Shown here: positions 1 to 6,991 of the stretch, one piece after another | Layout of the letters: each line of letters opens with the position of its first letter | Position numbering within the stretch: position 1 is the first letter of the stretch | From: a virus | Direction: 5' to 3' (one strand) | Virus record (IMG/VR): IMGVR_UViG_3300048536_000072 | Span: 1 to 64,000 of that record | DNA: 64,000 nucleotides | Position numbers and translations under genes: made by a program | Notes under the pieces: model-generated | The model's input: only the letters and a program-made list of their open reading frames with translations | The model's database searches: none | Told to the model about the DNA's origin: nothing

Positions 1-12
1 CGTATCATTCAT
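1..12 (-). CDS. 5' end of a CDS leaving the window
   Basis: A start codon at 12 (reading Met-Asn-Asp-Thr before the window edge) follows a GAGG ribosome-binding site just after the gene that ends at 28. Only four codons are visible, so nothing can be said about function. The spacing fits the next gene of the same operon. Confidence 0.35.
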
Positions 13-27
13 AATATAGTACCTCAC

Positions 28-384
28 TTATTTAGAATTATCTAACTTGCCAGAATGCAAGTCTTTTAACCATTGGTCTGATTGATCAAACCAAACGATC
101 ACCTGTTCGAAAGATTTTAACAATCCCTCTATCGATTCGGATTCCTGTTTATTAACAGTATCTTCACCTACCTTTCCGTCTTTACGATCTAAGTAATAAC
201 GGATAGTATCTACATAAACATCACGCAACATCTCGACAGTTACCGCTTCCGCTTCGTCAGTTGAGATCTCTGGAAGATCCACAAACTTACGTGGTTGCCC
301 GAAACCTTTTTCTTCGGGTTGACCTTTCAACGGTTTAGTACTATCGCCTTTAGTTGCACGAACCTTAGTTTTAGTTGTAGCCAT
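28..384 (-). CDS. hypothetical protein
   Basis: A 118-residue soluble protein that I do not recognise. The N-terminal 35 residues are basic and low complexity, rich in Lys, Thr and Gly. The rest looks helical and acidic (an EISTDEAEAVTVEML-type stretch). It follows the 71-residue gene at 387-602 by 2 bases, so the two are likely translationally coupled and transcribed from the early promoter at 1063-1091. Confidence 0.7.
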   Translation of the reverse strand: MATTKTKVRATKGDSTKPLKGQPEEKGFGQPRKFVDLPEISTDEAEAVTVEMLRDVYVDTIRYYLDRKDGKVGEDTVNKQESESIEGLLKSFEQVIVWFDQSDQWLKDLHSGKLDNSK

Positions 385-386
385 AA

Positions 387-602
387 TTACATTTCCCCTA
401 TGCGAGTGTTATCTAAAATAGAACCGTAGTGTGCCTTCGCATAGTCAGAAGCATCACTCCAGTGTATCAATGACATGTCATCGTATTTCTCGATTTGTGC
501 CACTTGTTTATCAACCTCACGATCTAACAACTTTTTTTTCTGAATCTTTTCAGCAGCTGCCTTGATCATGGCGTATCGTTGAACTTTATTTATCTTTTTC
601 AT
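387..602 (-). CDS. small helical hypothetical protein
   Basis: I chose the ATG at 602 (MKKINKVQ, 71 residues) rather than an upstream in-frame start at 626, because GGAGAG lies directly before 602 and the longer version runs up against the previous gene. The protein is highly charged and probably helical, with a Lys-rich first half. No family recognised. It lies in the operon started at 1063-1091. Confidence 0.65.
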   Translation of the reverse strand: MKKINKVQRYAMIKAAAEKIQKKKLLDREVDKQVAQIEKYDDMSLIHWSDASDYAKAHYGSILDNTRIGEM

Positions 603-626
603 ATCTCTCCTTATTAAACTTCTCAA

Positions 627-1040
627 TTAAAACTCATCAAATGGAAAACAGTCTAGGAAAAGTTCACGTTCTAGTTTGTACGCTTCTTTTTCCCAAGGTT
701 GATTCTTATAATGGAAACCGTCTGCTTTGCGACCTTTCCATGCGAACCCACCATCACATGTCAATTGTCCTCGGAAGAATTGTCTTGCGTGAACCATCTC
801 GTGTGCGATTGCCTGCATCTGTCTCATGAAACTCTTATTCTTAGTAGCGATACTGATTACCGCTTCTTTGGTATCACCGAGACATAATCCGTCAGCTTCA
901 TCTTCTAAGACAGATTTGAATTCGATCATCAACTCACGTTTGGTGAATCGATGGATGTTTAATTGTTTCATCAAGTTACGTATGTATTGATCTACTAAAT
1001 CTTTCTTTGCGTGACGACCTGATACGAAGTACATAAACAA
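627..1040 (-). CDS. SprT-like zinc metallopeptidase
   Basis: 137 residues with a clear HExxH zincin motif in the context AHEMVHARQFF, preceded by a strand and helix arrangement typical of SprT-like or minigluzincin domains. The two His bind zinc and the Glu activates water; the third ligand is not obvious. Such small phage zincins are usually unassigned. It is the first gene after the early promoter at 1063-1091, so it is probably made early in infection, which argues against a lysis role. Substrate unknown. Confidence 0.75.
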   Translation of the reverse strand: MFMYFVSGRHAKKDLVDQYIRNLMKQLNIHRFTKRELMIEFKSVLEDEADGLCLGDTKEAVISIATKNKSFMRQMQAIAHEMVHARQFFRGQLTCDGGFAWKGRKADGFHYKNQPWEKEAYKLERELFLDCFPFDEF

Positions 1041-1062
1041 TCTCTCTTTAATTTATGATGCC

Positions 1063-1091
1063 ATTATACGACATTACACAACACTTGTCAA
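1063..1091 (-). promoter_or_regulatory. sigma70-type early promoter P1
   Basis: On the minus strand TTGACA (1086-1091) and TATAAT (1063-1068) are separated by exactly 17 bases, with the recurrent AACGC just upstream of the -35. It reads into the gene starting at 1040. The -35 lies immediately after the stop of the gene ending at 1095. Confidence 0.85.
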
Positions 1092-1094
1092 GCG

Positions 1095-1388
1095 TTATTT
1101 TCCAATATCTTTAATATTTTTTGGCCCAATGACTTGATATGCACCTTTGTTATAAGCAGGTGCAATAGTATAATTAGATGATATATCCTTTTTCTCTTGA
1201 CTTGTAAGTGTACCGCCAGTAGATCCGTGAGATATGGAATCTGCGCTCGGGTAATCTGGAGTTGAACGTCTGAAGGTATCAGGCGCAACGTAGGGTTTGA
1301 ACTCAGACACTTTCTTCTTTGGTTTAGTCCAGTAGTTAGTTTTCTTCTTACGTCCAGTAGACGTGTGCCTCATACTAACGTGAATCAT
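1095..1388 (-). CDS. basic hypothetical protein
   Basis: 97 residues, very basic N-terminus (TGRKKK, KPKKK) followed by a Ser/Thr/Pro-rich disordered stretch. An AGGAGA element 8 bases upstream supports the ATG at 1388, giving a 14-base overlap with the small gene at 1375-1527. No family recognised; the composition would suit nucleic-acid or protein binding, which is inference. Confidence 0.65.
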   Translation of the reverse strand: MIHVSMRHTSTGRKKKTNYWTKPKKKVSEFKPYVAPDTFRRSTPDYPSADSISHGSTGGTLTSQEKKDISSNYTIAPAYNKGAYQVIGPKNIKDIGK

Positions 1389-1527
1389 CTAGATAGTCTC
1401 CTGTTTTCTTTGACTCTTTCTTTTTGTCTTTGTGAGTTGCTGGTTTATTGAAGGTGTTAAGATTCTTCGCAACAGGATTCTTCTTGCGTTTCTTATGAAG
1501 TTCCCAATGTAATCTTTTATTCTTCAT
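1375..1527 (-). CDS. 50-residue basic microprotein
   Basis: ATG at 1527 follows a strong GAGGAGA ribosome-binding site. The product is 50 residues, about one third Lys/Arg (KKRKKN, KDKKKE), probably disordered. It overlaps the end of the gene at 1517-1681 and the start of the gene at 1095-1388, forming an unbroken coupled string. Small Lys-rich proteins like this are common in T4-like marine phages; function unknown. Confidence 0.65.
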   Translation of the reverse strand: MKNKRLHWELHKKRKKNPVAKNLNTFNKPATHKDKKKESKKTGDYLDDSR

Positions 1528-1681
1528 TCTCCTCTATCTCCCTTACAATACCACTTAACTCACTTTGAATAATTGCATAGGTGTACAACAACGAACTATC
1601 TTTTGAACTGACGGCCTTCTCAGTGTACTCTTGGATTTTGTCCTTGAGTAGTTGTATGATCTGATCTTTGTTCAATGACAA
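1517..1681 (-). CDS. 54-residue helical protein (TTG start)
   Basis: I chose a TTG start at 1681, seven bases after GGAG, overlapping the stop of the membrane microprotein at 1672-1824. A longer reading from 1795 would run through that gene in another frame. The product (SLNKDQIIQ...) is amphipathic and acidic at the C-terminus (IEENEE). Function unknown. Confidence 0.55.
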   Translation of the reverse strand: MSLNKDQIIQLLKDKIQEYTEKAVSSKDSSLLYTYAIIQSELSGIVREIEENEE

Positions 1682-1824
1682 TGTCCGTCTCCTAAATGAT
1701 ATCCTACCAAAGCACCTAGTAAGAAAATAAACCAATCCATTATGAAATGGAAGGAAAATGCCAAGACCAGAATTTCCTTCCAGTGTCTTTGGCATACTTC
1801 CTTATACTTTTTAAACAAACTCAT
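1672..1824 (-). CDS. 50-residue membrane microprotein
   Basis: ATG at 1824 overlaps the previous stop by ATGA, a coupling signal. The protein has a basic N-terminus (SLFKKYKEV), then one long hydrophobic segment around residues 18-41 (FHFIMDWFIFLLGALVGY) and a His/Cys tail (GDGHCH). It is probably a single-pass inner-membrane protein expressed early. No family recognised. Confidence 0.65.
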   Translation of the reverse strand: MSLFKKYKEVCQRHWKEILVLAFSFHFIMDWFIFLLGALVGYHLGDGHCH

Positions 1825-2096
1825 AGATGTGAGATGTTAACAAGAATCTTGTCAACCTCAGACGTGGTTAGATAACCAATCACATCACTAGTTATGGGTG
1901 TATCATAACACAAAACGCCTTCGTTGTCAAGCACCGCAACTTCGTACTGACCATTCTTACCACCGTAAGAAAAGTCATGTTTGACTACAGAAGCACCATA
2001 ACCATTATCAAACTGATAAACAAGTTGATAACCGTTTTGTTCTGGCATATCATACTTTACGATGGTCGTACCACCTTTGATTTCAAAATTACTCAT
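1821..2096 (-). CDS. hypothetical protein
   Basis: 91 residues, predicted beta-rich (repeated Gly/Tyr/Val strands such as YQLVYQFDNGYG), no signal peptide or membrane segment. It is coupled by ATGA overlap to the downstream membrane microprotein and overlaps the end of the gene at 2089-2250. Function unknown. Confidence 0.7.
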   Translation of the reverse strand: MSNFEIKGGTTIVKYDMPEQNGYQLVYQFDNGYGASVVKHDFSYGGKNGQYEVAVLDNEGVLCYDTPITSDVIGYLTTSEVDKILVNISHL

Positions 2097-2250
2097 CTAA
2101 TTTATTCCCATAGTAATCGTGAGTACCTTCACGCATCTTGCGTTTACGCCACGAAGATTCCTCGGTAGCTGCATAACTACCCATAATCATTAGGGCGCTG
2201 AACAACGCCACTCCCATAAACATTACAACACCAGCTAGAAATTCTAACAT
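2089..2250 (-). CDS. 53-residue single-pass membrane protein
   Basis: ATG at 2250 overlaps the preceding TAA (TAATG). Residues 1-27 form one hydrophobic segment (FLAGVVMFMGVALFSALM), followed by a charged tail (WRKRKMREG). Likely a small inner-membrane protein with a cytoplasmic C-terminus. No family recognised. Confidence 0.65.
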   Translation of the reverse strand: MLEFLAGVVMFMGVALFSALMIMGSYAATEESSWRKRKMREGTHDYYGNKLDE

Positions 2251-2663
2251 TACGCAACCTCCTTCAGGTTCCTATGATATTCTGCCCTCTCCCCTTCAGG
2301 AAGCATGACATATGACTCTGTACCACCTTCGTTGTAGTACAGACCTCTCTCGGCAATATAATTACCGTAGAAGTTCCTTGTCAGGAAGTATGGGTTCTCC
2401 CACTCTTCCCACGGAGTCTCATCGAGATCGACTACAGAGTAGTCAATGATGTACTCCTCAAATCCATTGGAGAAGGATTCGATCAGAGGCTTGACCTCTG
2501 CCACGATGTCCTTTGCGGACTGCGAGTTCACATCGAACTCAACCACGTAAGTGGATCCACCCTTGTACTTCCAGTACTGGGGTACTTCACCCTTACCGTC
2601 CCAATCATGGGCTCCATAATTTTCCCTATGTTGGGTTCCAATCACAATTTTCGCTATAGCCAT
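2250..2663 (-). CDS. hypothetical protein
   Basis: I chose the ATG at 2663 (MAIAKIVIG, 137 residues) because a GAGAGAGG element sits 8 bases upstream; an ATG at 2681 is also in frame. The protein is acidic, with many aromatic residues (QYWKYKG, ETPWEEWENPYF). No family recognised. First gene after the promoter at 2691-2720. Confidence 0.7.
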   Translation of the reverse strand: MAIAKIVIGTQHRENYGAHDWDGKGEVPQYWKYKGGSTYVVEFDVNSQSAKDIVAEVKPLIESFSNGFEEYIIDYSVVDLDETPWEEWENPYFLTRNFYGNYIAERGLYYNEGGTESYVMLPEGERAEYHRNLKEVA

Positions 2664-2690
2664 ATCAAATACCTCTCTCATTAAAATACT

Positions 2691-2720
2691 ATAATAACAA
2701 ACTCAACAACTTTTGTCAAG
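2691..2720 (-). promoter_or_regulatory. sigma70-type early promoter P2
   Basis: TTGACA (2715-2720) and TATTAT (2691-2696), spacer 18. The -35 is inside the last codons of the upstream gene (reading VLDKSC then stop). The leader carries the recurrent GAGAGAGGTATTT ribosome-binding element. Confidence 0.75.
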
Positions 2721-2897
2721 CACTTTTTTAAACTTTCTTCTAGATTTTGACCACTGTTTCATTGGTGACTTGAACATAATTTCTTTGGTTGTACCATGTT
2801 TTATATATCCAGCTAGATGTCCAGCACCATTAACTATGTAAGTGTGATTGGGGACTTTGTGGTCTCCCCAATCAGTGACCTCTTGTAAGTACTCCAT
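2703..2897 (-). CDS. 64-residue hypothetical protein
   Basis: Small soluble basic protein, start coupled by a one-base TAATG overlap to the gene at 2897-3229. The C-terminal codons double as the -35 region of promoter P2. No motif recognised. Confidence 0.65.
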   Translation of the reverse strand: MEYLQEVTDWGDHKVPNHTYIVNGAGHLAGYIKHGTTKEIMFKSPMKQWSKSRRKFKKVLDKSC

Positions 2898-3229
2898 TAT
2901 TTCTTACCCTTGTAACCAAGGGCTTCCATTGCATAGACAGGAGAACCACTAACTTCGTAACCGTACTTCTCAGAGTAGAACTTGTTGCCATGGTTAGACA
3001 GTTCAAGATACTTCTCAACGGTCACGTTCTTCACTAGGAAGTTAACCCACGCCTTCCAAGGTTTGTAACCATACTTGAATCTTGCGATAAACTCTGGTTT
3101 TGGTAGACCAACCCAAGATGGGTGACAGTTAGGACTTGCGACCTCCATATTCACAGACTCGGTGTGTTTACCTCTATACATGAGATACATACCGTCCCAC
3201 GTGAAGTCTTCTTTATTAAATTTCGTCAT
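2897..3229 (-). CDS. hypothetical protein
   Basis: 110 residues, Trp/Tyr-rich, no membrane segment. Start supported by its position just after the leader of promoter P3. First gene of a two-gene early unit (2703-3229). No family recognised. Confidence 0.7.
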   Translation of the reverse strand: MTKFNKEDFTWDGMYLMYRGKHTESVNMEVASPNCHPSWVGLPKPEFIARFKYGYKPWKAWVNFLVKNVTVEKYLELSNHGNKFYSEKYGYEVSGSPVYAMEALGYKGKK

Positions 3230-3262
3230 AATTTTCTCTCTCTTCTCATTTTCAATACAAGT

Positions 3263-3291
3263 ATTATAACAACCGTGGCAACAAATGTCAA
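3263..3291 (-). promoter_or_regulatory. sigma70-type early promoter P3
   Basis: AAACGC-TTGACA (3286-3291), 17-base spacer, TATAAT (3263-3268). The spacer and the leader (ACTTGTATTGAAAATGAG) are nearly the same as at the promoters at 25358 and 47179, so this is one copy of a dispersed cassette. It is divergent from the late promoters at 3311-3348. Confidence 0.9.
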
Positions 3292-3310
3292 GCGTTTACG
3301 ATAAAAAAAG

Positions 3311-3318
3311 TATAAATA
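3311..3318 (+). promoter_or_regulatory. T4-type late promoter L1
   Basis: Exact TATAAATA on the plus strand, preceded by an A-rich tract, 35 bases before the ATG at 3354. TATAAATA is the established late-promoter -10 motif of T4-like phages. Confidence 0.7.
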
Positions 3319-3340
3319 AATGCAGTAACTAGAAAAAAGG

Positions 3341-3348
3341 TATAAATA
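3341..3348 (+). promoter_or_regulatory. T4-type late promoter L2
   Basis: Second exact TATAAATA, 30 bases after L1 and only 5 bases before the ATG at 3354. Initiation from this site would give an almost leaderless message. Confidence 0.65.
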
Positions 3349-3353
3349 ACACT

Positions 3354-3617
3354 ATGAGTAATGAACTATTCGATTTCGGTTTTACCCTTGTAGATGAGAA
3401 CGAACTAGAGGTTGTCCAACAGGCACAATCACAAGTCGCATCTACTACTGCATCGGTGTCCGAAACACAAGCAAAACTAGACAAACTATTTAATGCGATT
3501 CAACCGTTGTTGAACAATCTGAAGGCGAACCCAGAGAAAGAGTATATTCTATGGCCTAATCGTACTGAGAAGATTGAACAGTTTGAAACGCACATTCAAT
3601 CAATTTATAAAGGGTAA
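3354..3617 (+). CDS. conserved T4-like phage protein (late)
   Basis: 87 residues beginning MSNELFDFGF and ending with a conserved-looking EKEYILWPNR segment that I recall from marine T4-like phages, without a known function. The middle (residues 20-55) is a Gln/Ser/Ala-rich probable coiled coil. Two late promoters lie directly upstream, so it is expected to be a late, possibly virion-associated protein. It is followed after 3 bases by the gene at 3621. Confidence 0.75.
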   Translation: MSNELFDFGFTLVDENELEVVQQAQSQVASTTASVSETQAKLDKLFNAIQPLLNNLKANPEKEYILWPNRTEKIEQFETHIQSIYKG

Positions 3618-3620
3618 CCC

Positions 3621-4562
3621 ATGTTTTACAGAGATGATCAGGAAACGATAATCAGTGACGTTGACCAACACGGTGATTCAATAATCACTTATGTATCTCA
3701 AGAAGAGAAACTAGAAACATATCGTTTCATCAACAGTAGACTAGTAAATTCTATCAAGCAGAATGAAATAGTTCTTAAATATAAAAACGAAGAAGTGCAT
3801 ATGGTTGCTGAAGCAATGAACCGTGCGCCTCTCTACTGTAACTTCCTAACATCTCGTGGATATAAAAACATTCTATTTGTTGGTCACTTCAACTCTGGTC
3901 AGTATCACTGGTACTTGGAAAAGGCAAAGAGTAATCCAAATACAAGAATGTATCAACCATTTCCTCCCGAAAGATATCATCAGAATTTTTACCCAGATAT
4001 TAATATCATATTACAGTTTATCCCTATCTTCATGAAACAATGGGGTTATGCACCAAAGGTAACTATCGCACGTCCACCAGAGTCTCGTCATCGTGGTCTA
4101 CTACATTACCTATACAACAAATTTAAAGTTGCAGATACGATGGAAACATGCAACCGCCAATATAAACACGGTACACCGTTTGATTGGAAAATGAAAGATC
4201 GTGCTACAAGTGCAGAAAAGTTTGATGCAGTTGTATTCGCTGGTATTCCTATGCATGATGGTTCACAATCATTTGTTCTAGATCAGATTAAACATCACTT
4301 CGCAAAATACTGTACATCGAATGTTGAGTATGTTGATCTGTGGAACAATTACGATCTAGACGATGGTATGAGATTCTTCCGTAGTCAGAGAAAACACAGG
4401 ATTGATGTTACAGGAAATATTGGTGAAGTAATTACCACCAGAGCGATATGGGATAAAGAGACACGTAACGCTAGTCGTCCAGAAGAGTACGGTTTTTTGA
4501 AGCGTCAAATTAAAGTTTATTCTTCTGAAGAATTACCTGTAGACGAACAGGAAACTGATTAA
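3621..4562 (+). CDS. hypothetical late protein
   Basis: 313-residue soluble protein co-transcribed with 3354-3617. I recognise no domain. Residues 80-100 (RGYKNILFVGHFNSG) resemble the first strand and loop of a Rossmann-like nucleotide- or sugar-binding fold, and a second such strand lies near residue 205 (KFDAVVFAGIPMHDG), so a glycan-related enzyme is possible but unproven. Its stop codon overlaps the stop of the convergent gene at 4559. Confidence 0.7.
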   Translation: MFYRDDQETIISDVDQHGDSIITYVSQEEKLETYRFINSRLVNSIKQNEIVLKYKNEEVHMVAEAMNRAPLYCNFLTSRGYKNILFVGHFNSGQYHWYLEKAKSNPNTRMYQPFPPERYHQNFYPDINIILQFIPIFMKQWGYAPKVTIARPPESRHRGLLHYLYNKFKVADTMETCNRQYKHGTPFDWKMKDRATSAEKFDAVVFAGIPMHDGSQSFVLDQIKHHFAKYCTSNVEYVDLWNNYDLDDGMRFFRSQRKHRIDVTGNIGEVITTRAIWDKETRNASRPEEYGFLKRQIKVYSSEELPVDEQETD

Positions 4563-5431
4563 GCCCAAGTAACTGCTTTAGGAACGTAAGAGGATATCTT
4601 TGATTTGATATCCTTTTCTAGTTTTGCAACTGGAGTAGGTAGTTTACCTTGACGTTTGACGTAGAAGTATTTTGCATCATCTAGGAACGATCCTCCCTTA
4701 CCAGACACCTTCAATGCGGAGTCAACACCGACTTTATTGAATGCGAACACAATATCCCCATCCATATATCTCTTTAGGGTTTTACCCATATTCAAGATAT
4801 CACCCATAGTCTGTGATGCACCACGGTGTGTGTTGACTAGGATTTCTGCTGGTACTGTACGACTACGAGTCAGATTTTGCGCCTTAGCGATTTCGATATC
4901 GTTTACCACCCACACGATGTGGATATTCTTTTTATCGTAACCAACGTTAGTCAATTGACGTGACAGGTTTCCTAACTTAGTGATATCTTTGAGTGTTGTA
5001 TCGAAAATAAGATTAGGTTTACGATCAGCGGGTGCCGCCAAAATACCAGTCATTAATACTTTTTGTTTACGTGAGTCGATCTGCAAAACGTTTGCGATAA
5101 TGTCATGTAACTTACCAACGTTTTCTGGATTCTTTAGATCAGATGCAATGGCATCTATGTCCATTCCAGTCTTATCCTTAACACGTTTTTGAATTAGTTT
5201 AGATTTAGAAGCTGCTGTCTTGAGTGCATCGACATCCATGACTTTGCCTTCAAGACCAACCAAATTAGAAAGAACAAATCCCTTACCCGAACCAGCACCA
5301 CCTGCCATGATAACTACGTTACCAAAGTTAGGATACGCCTTCCCACCGAATGTGATGAGTTTCTCTAATAGAATCTCACCATGTTCTTGGAGTTCTCGTT
5401 CTTCGAGATAGTGCTGATTAAAGGTCTTCAT
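4559..5431 (-). CDS. P-loop kinase-like protein with capsid-targeting-type leader
   Basis: 290 residues. Residues 1-11 (MKTFNQHYLEE) resemble the T4 IPIII capsid-targeting peptide MKTYQEFIAE with an LxE cleavage site after E11. A Walker A motif GGAGSGKG lies at about 44-51, followed by a zeta-toxin or polynucleotide-kinase-like layout (strand KVMDVDAL, later PNLIFDTT and IHIVWVV). It is preceded by its own late promoter at 5438-5445. Inference: a nucleotide-dependent enzyme packaged in the head and delivered to the host; the substrate is unknown. Confidence 0.75.
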   Translation of the reverse strand: MKTFNQHYLEERELQEHGEILLEKLITFGGKAYPNFGNVVIMAGGAGSGKGFVLSNLVGLEGKVMDVDALKTAASKSKLIQKRVKDKTGMDIDAIASDLKNPENVGKLHDIIANVLQIDSRKQKVLMTGILAAPADRKPNLIFDTTLKDITKLGNLSRQLTNVGYDKKNIHIVWVVNDIEIAKAQNLTRSRTVPAEILVNTHRGASQTMGDILNMGKTLKRYMDGDIVFAFNKVGVDSALKVSGKGGSFLDDAKYFYVKRQGKLPTPVAKLEKDIKSKISSYVPKAVTWA

Positions 5432-5437
5432 AAAGTG

Positions 5438-5445
5438 TATTTATA
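5438..5445 (-). promoter_or_regulatory. T4-type late promoter L3
   Basis: TATAAATA on the minus strand, 6 bases before the ATG at 5431. As with L2, the message would be nearly leaderless. Confidence 0.7.
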
Positions 5446-5608
5446 CAAATAAGCAGAGTACAGCTAGAACTACTAACCAAATAACTACGTTTGGTCGAAA
5501 TTCCCAGACAGTATAAAAGTCGTCAATTGTACCACGTACAAAATCAACTACGACTTCTTGCACCTTATTCCAAAGTGCCTTTACTTTACCGACTAATTTA
5601 TTAATCAC
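5441..5608 (-). CDS. small C-terminally anchored membrane protein
   Basis: I chose the GTG at 5608 because AAGGGGG lies 8 bases upstream and it follows the previous stop directly; an ATG at 5653 would overlap that gene by 41 bases. The 55-residue product has an amphipathic N-terminus (MINKLVGKVKALWNK) and a single hydrophobic C-terminal segment (VVIWLVVLAVLCLFV). Holin-like in size, but function unknown. Confidence 0.6.
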   Translation of the reverse strand: MINKLVGKVKALWNKVQEVVVDFVRGTIDDFYTVWEFRPNVVIWLVVLAVLCLFV

Positions 5609-5612
5609 TATA

Positions 5613-6230
5613 TTAACCCCCTTGAGATTTAGTTTGTACAACCACTTCCACATTATCAGGTAAAGGAATCTTTACTTTATTGTGGGAATGGTATAGGAAG
5701 AATTTAACATCAGAGTATTCACTGAACATTGCTGGCCAGATCGGTCTCCAGTTATTTGCAATCCTATGTGTATTATTTATAGATCTATCGCTTTCTAAAA
5801 TCAAATCTGTTGCAGATAACAACGTCATATCAAAGATAGAATCAAACCCATAGATGTGTACTTCTTTTGCACCCATCTTACCACATGCGTAATCTACTGC
5901 CATGTGTCCACAACTAAAGTTAGTTGCGTTCCCAGCATAATCAGGAACTCTTTGCCAGAAGTCCCGAATATTCTGCGAATACCTTAAATAGAAGTTAGGT
6001 TGCATCTCCATCCATCTACGAGGTCGAGTACCAAGTACCCAATCGTACATGTTAAGATTAACCTTACCTTCCGCAAGAGCTGCCATCATTTTGAAGTCAA
6101 CCATGCAAGAGGCATGGACTTCATTCTTTGGTATTTCAAATGGTGGCATGTTACAAATCAATAACTTGCCAGGCGTACCACGTTTAAATAAAAAGTTGTG
6201 ATCACCGTTTCCTAATACATTAACTCTCAT
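5613..6230 (-). CDS. sugar-transferase-like protein (DUF115/sialyltransferase-like)
   Basis: 205 residues opening with a nucleotide-binding-type strand and loop (MRVNVLGNGDHN) and carrying a later GHMAVDYACGKMGAKEVHIY segment followed by GFDS, an arrangement seen in DUF115 and GT29/42-like sialyltransferase folds. It closes the glycan-modification operon that starts at the tRNA promoter (11860). Assignment is by fold-type motifs only; the sugar donor cannot be read. Confidence 0.55.
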   Translation of the reverse strand: MRVNVLGNGDHNFLFKRGTPGKLLICNMPPFEIPKNEVHASCMVDFKMMAALAEGKVNLNMYDWVLGTRPRRWMEMQPNFYLRYSQNIRDFWQRVPDYAGNATNFSCGHMAVDYACGKMGAKEVHIYGFDSIFDMTLLSATDLILESDRSINNTHRIANNWRPIWPAMFSEYSDVKFFLYHSHNKVKIPLPDNVEVVVQTKSQGG

Positions 6231-6639
6231 TACTACAGACTCTTATTCTCAAATCACTACTACTAAATCTATGATCTCGTTTATTAAAGTAAAGATCTAT
6301 ATCACGTTTACGACAGATATCCTTACCAGTAAAATCTCGGTCTCTATACTCTTCACCAAGAATACGTATATCTATATTGTACATATTTAAGATATCTTCG
6401 AGATCTTCTTCTGTTCCGTATGGAATAATCTCATCTACATAACCAACAGCCTTTAGCTGAGTGTATCTCTCAACCACAGTCTGGATAGGTTTGTTCTTTC
6501 CTTTCCTACCAGACGGATCTACTTGTAATCCACAAATCAAATAATCACATTGATCTTTTGCATCTCGTAACATCGATACATGTCCAGCATGTAACAAATC
6601 GAATGCACTACAAGTGAATCCTACTTTACCTTTTACCAC
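6220..6639 (-). CDS. TagD-like cytidylyltransferase
   Basis: Nucleotidyltransferase of the CTP:glycerol-3-phosphate or phosphocholine type, with the HxGH signature in AFDLLHAGHVSMLR and a terminal SSSDLR matching the family's ISTT/SSS-R motif. Expected reaction: CTP plus a phosphorylated alcohol to a CDP-alcohol. I chose the GTG at 6639 because family members begin only a few residues before the first strand; an ATG at 6666 would overlap the upstream nuclease gene by 41 bases. Neighbouring transferases suggest a role in glycan or envelope modification. Confidence 0.8.
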   Translation of the reverse strand: MVKGKVGFTCSAFDLLHAGHVSMLRDAKDQCDYLICGLQVDPSGRKGKNKPIQTVVERYTQLKAVGYVDEIIPYGTEEDLEDILNMYNIDIRILGEEYRDRDFTGKDICRKRDIDLYFNKRDHRFSSSDLRIRVCSNES

Positions 6640-6991
6640 CGAAGTATTCCGTTGCATGTCCTTCATTCACCAACATCTCATTAATATTATATACGCCATT
6701 ACCAAGATCTACTACGATCTCTCCAAGGATACGTCCGAACTTACCTTTCGCATCATATGTTTTAGTTACAAGTTTTACTACCGATCCAGCGGGGGCCATG
6801 TTGTTGACGTACTCTTTCGCTGCAAGTCCCCTTGCTTTTTCCGCCAAGTCTCTGGTGCGAGTTTCTGGAGTATTGACACCATAAAGCCTAACACGTTGAT
6901 TACTAAGAACAACGTCAAACCCAAGGTCAATATCAACGTCCACAGTATCGCCATCAACCCAACGTCCGATAGTTGCTTTATACTCATACAT
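6626..6991 (-). CDS. thermonuclease (staphylococcal nuclease family)
   Basis: 121 residues from the ATG at 6991, which has an excellent GAAGGAAG site upstream. The catalytic triad of the family is visible at the same numbers as in the staphylococcal enzyme: R35 and E43 in VRLYGVNTPE, and R87 in KFGRILG. The calcium-site aspartates are in the DGDTVDVD region. It would cleave DNA or RNA to 3'-phosphates. There is no signal peptide, so it acts in the host cytoplasm, perhaps in host nucleic-acid breakdown. Confidence 0.9.
   Translation of the reverse strand: MYEYKATIGRWVDGDTVDVDIDLGFDVVLSNQRVRLYGVNTPETRTRDLAEKARGLAAKEYVNNMAPAGSVVKLVTKTYDAKGKFGRILGEIVVDLGNGVYNINEMLVNEGHATEYFGGKR

Noticed and set aside
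5774-5781. TATAAATA inside the gene at 5613-6230 as a late promoter
   Set aside because: It lies within coding sequence with no nearby start; similar internal copies (near 42914 and 56648) occur by chance in AT-rich codons, so they were not listed.
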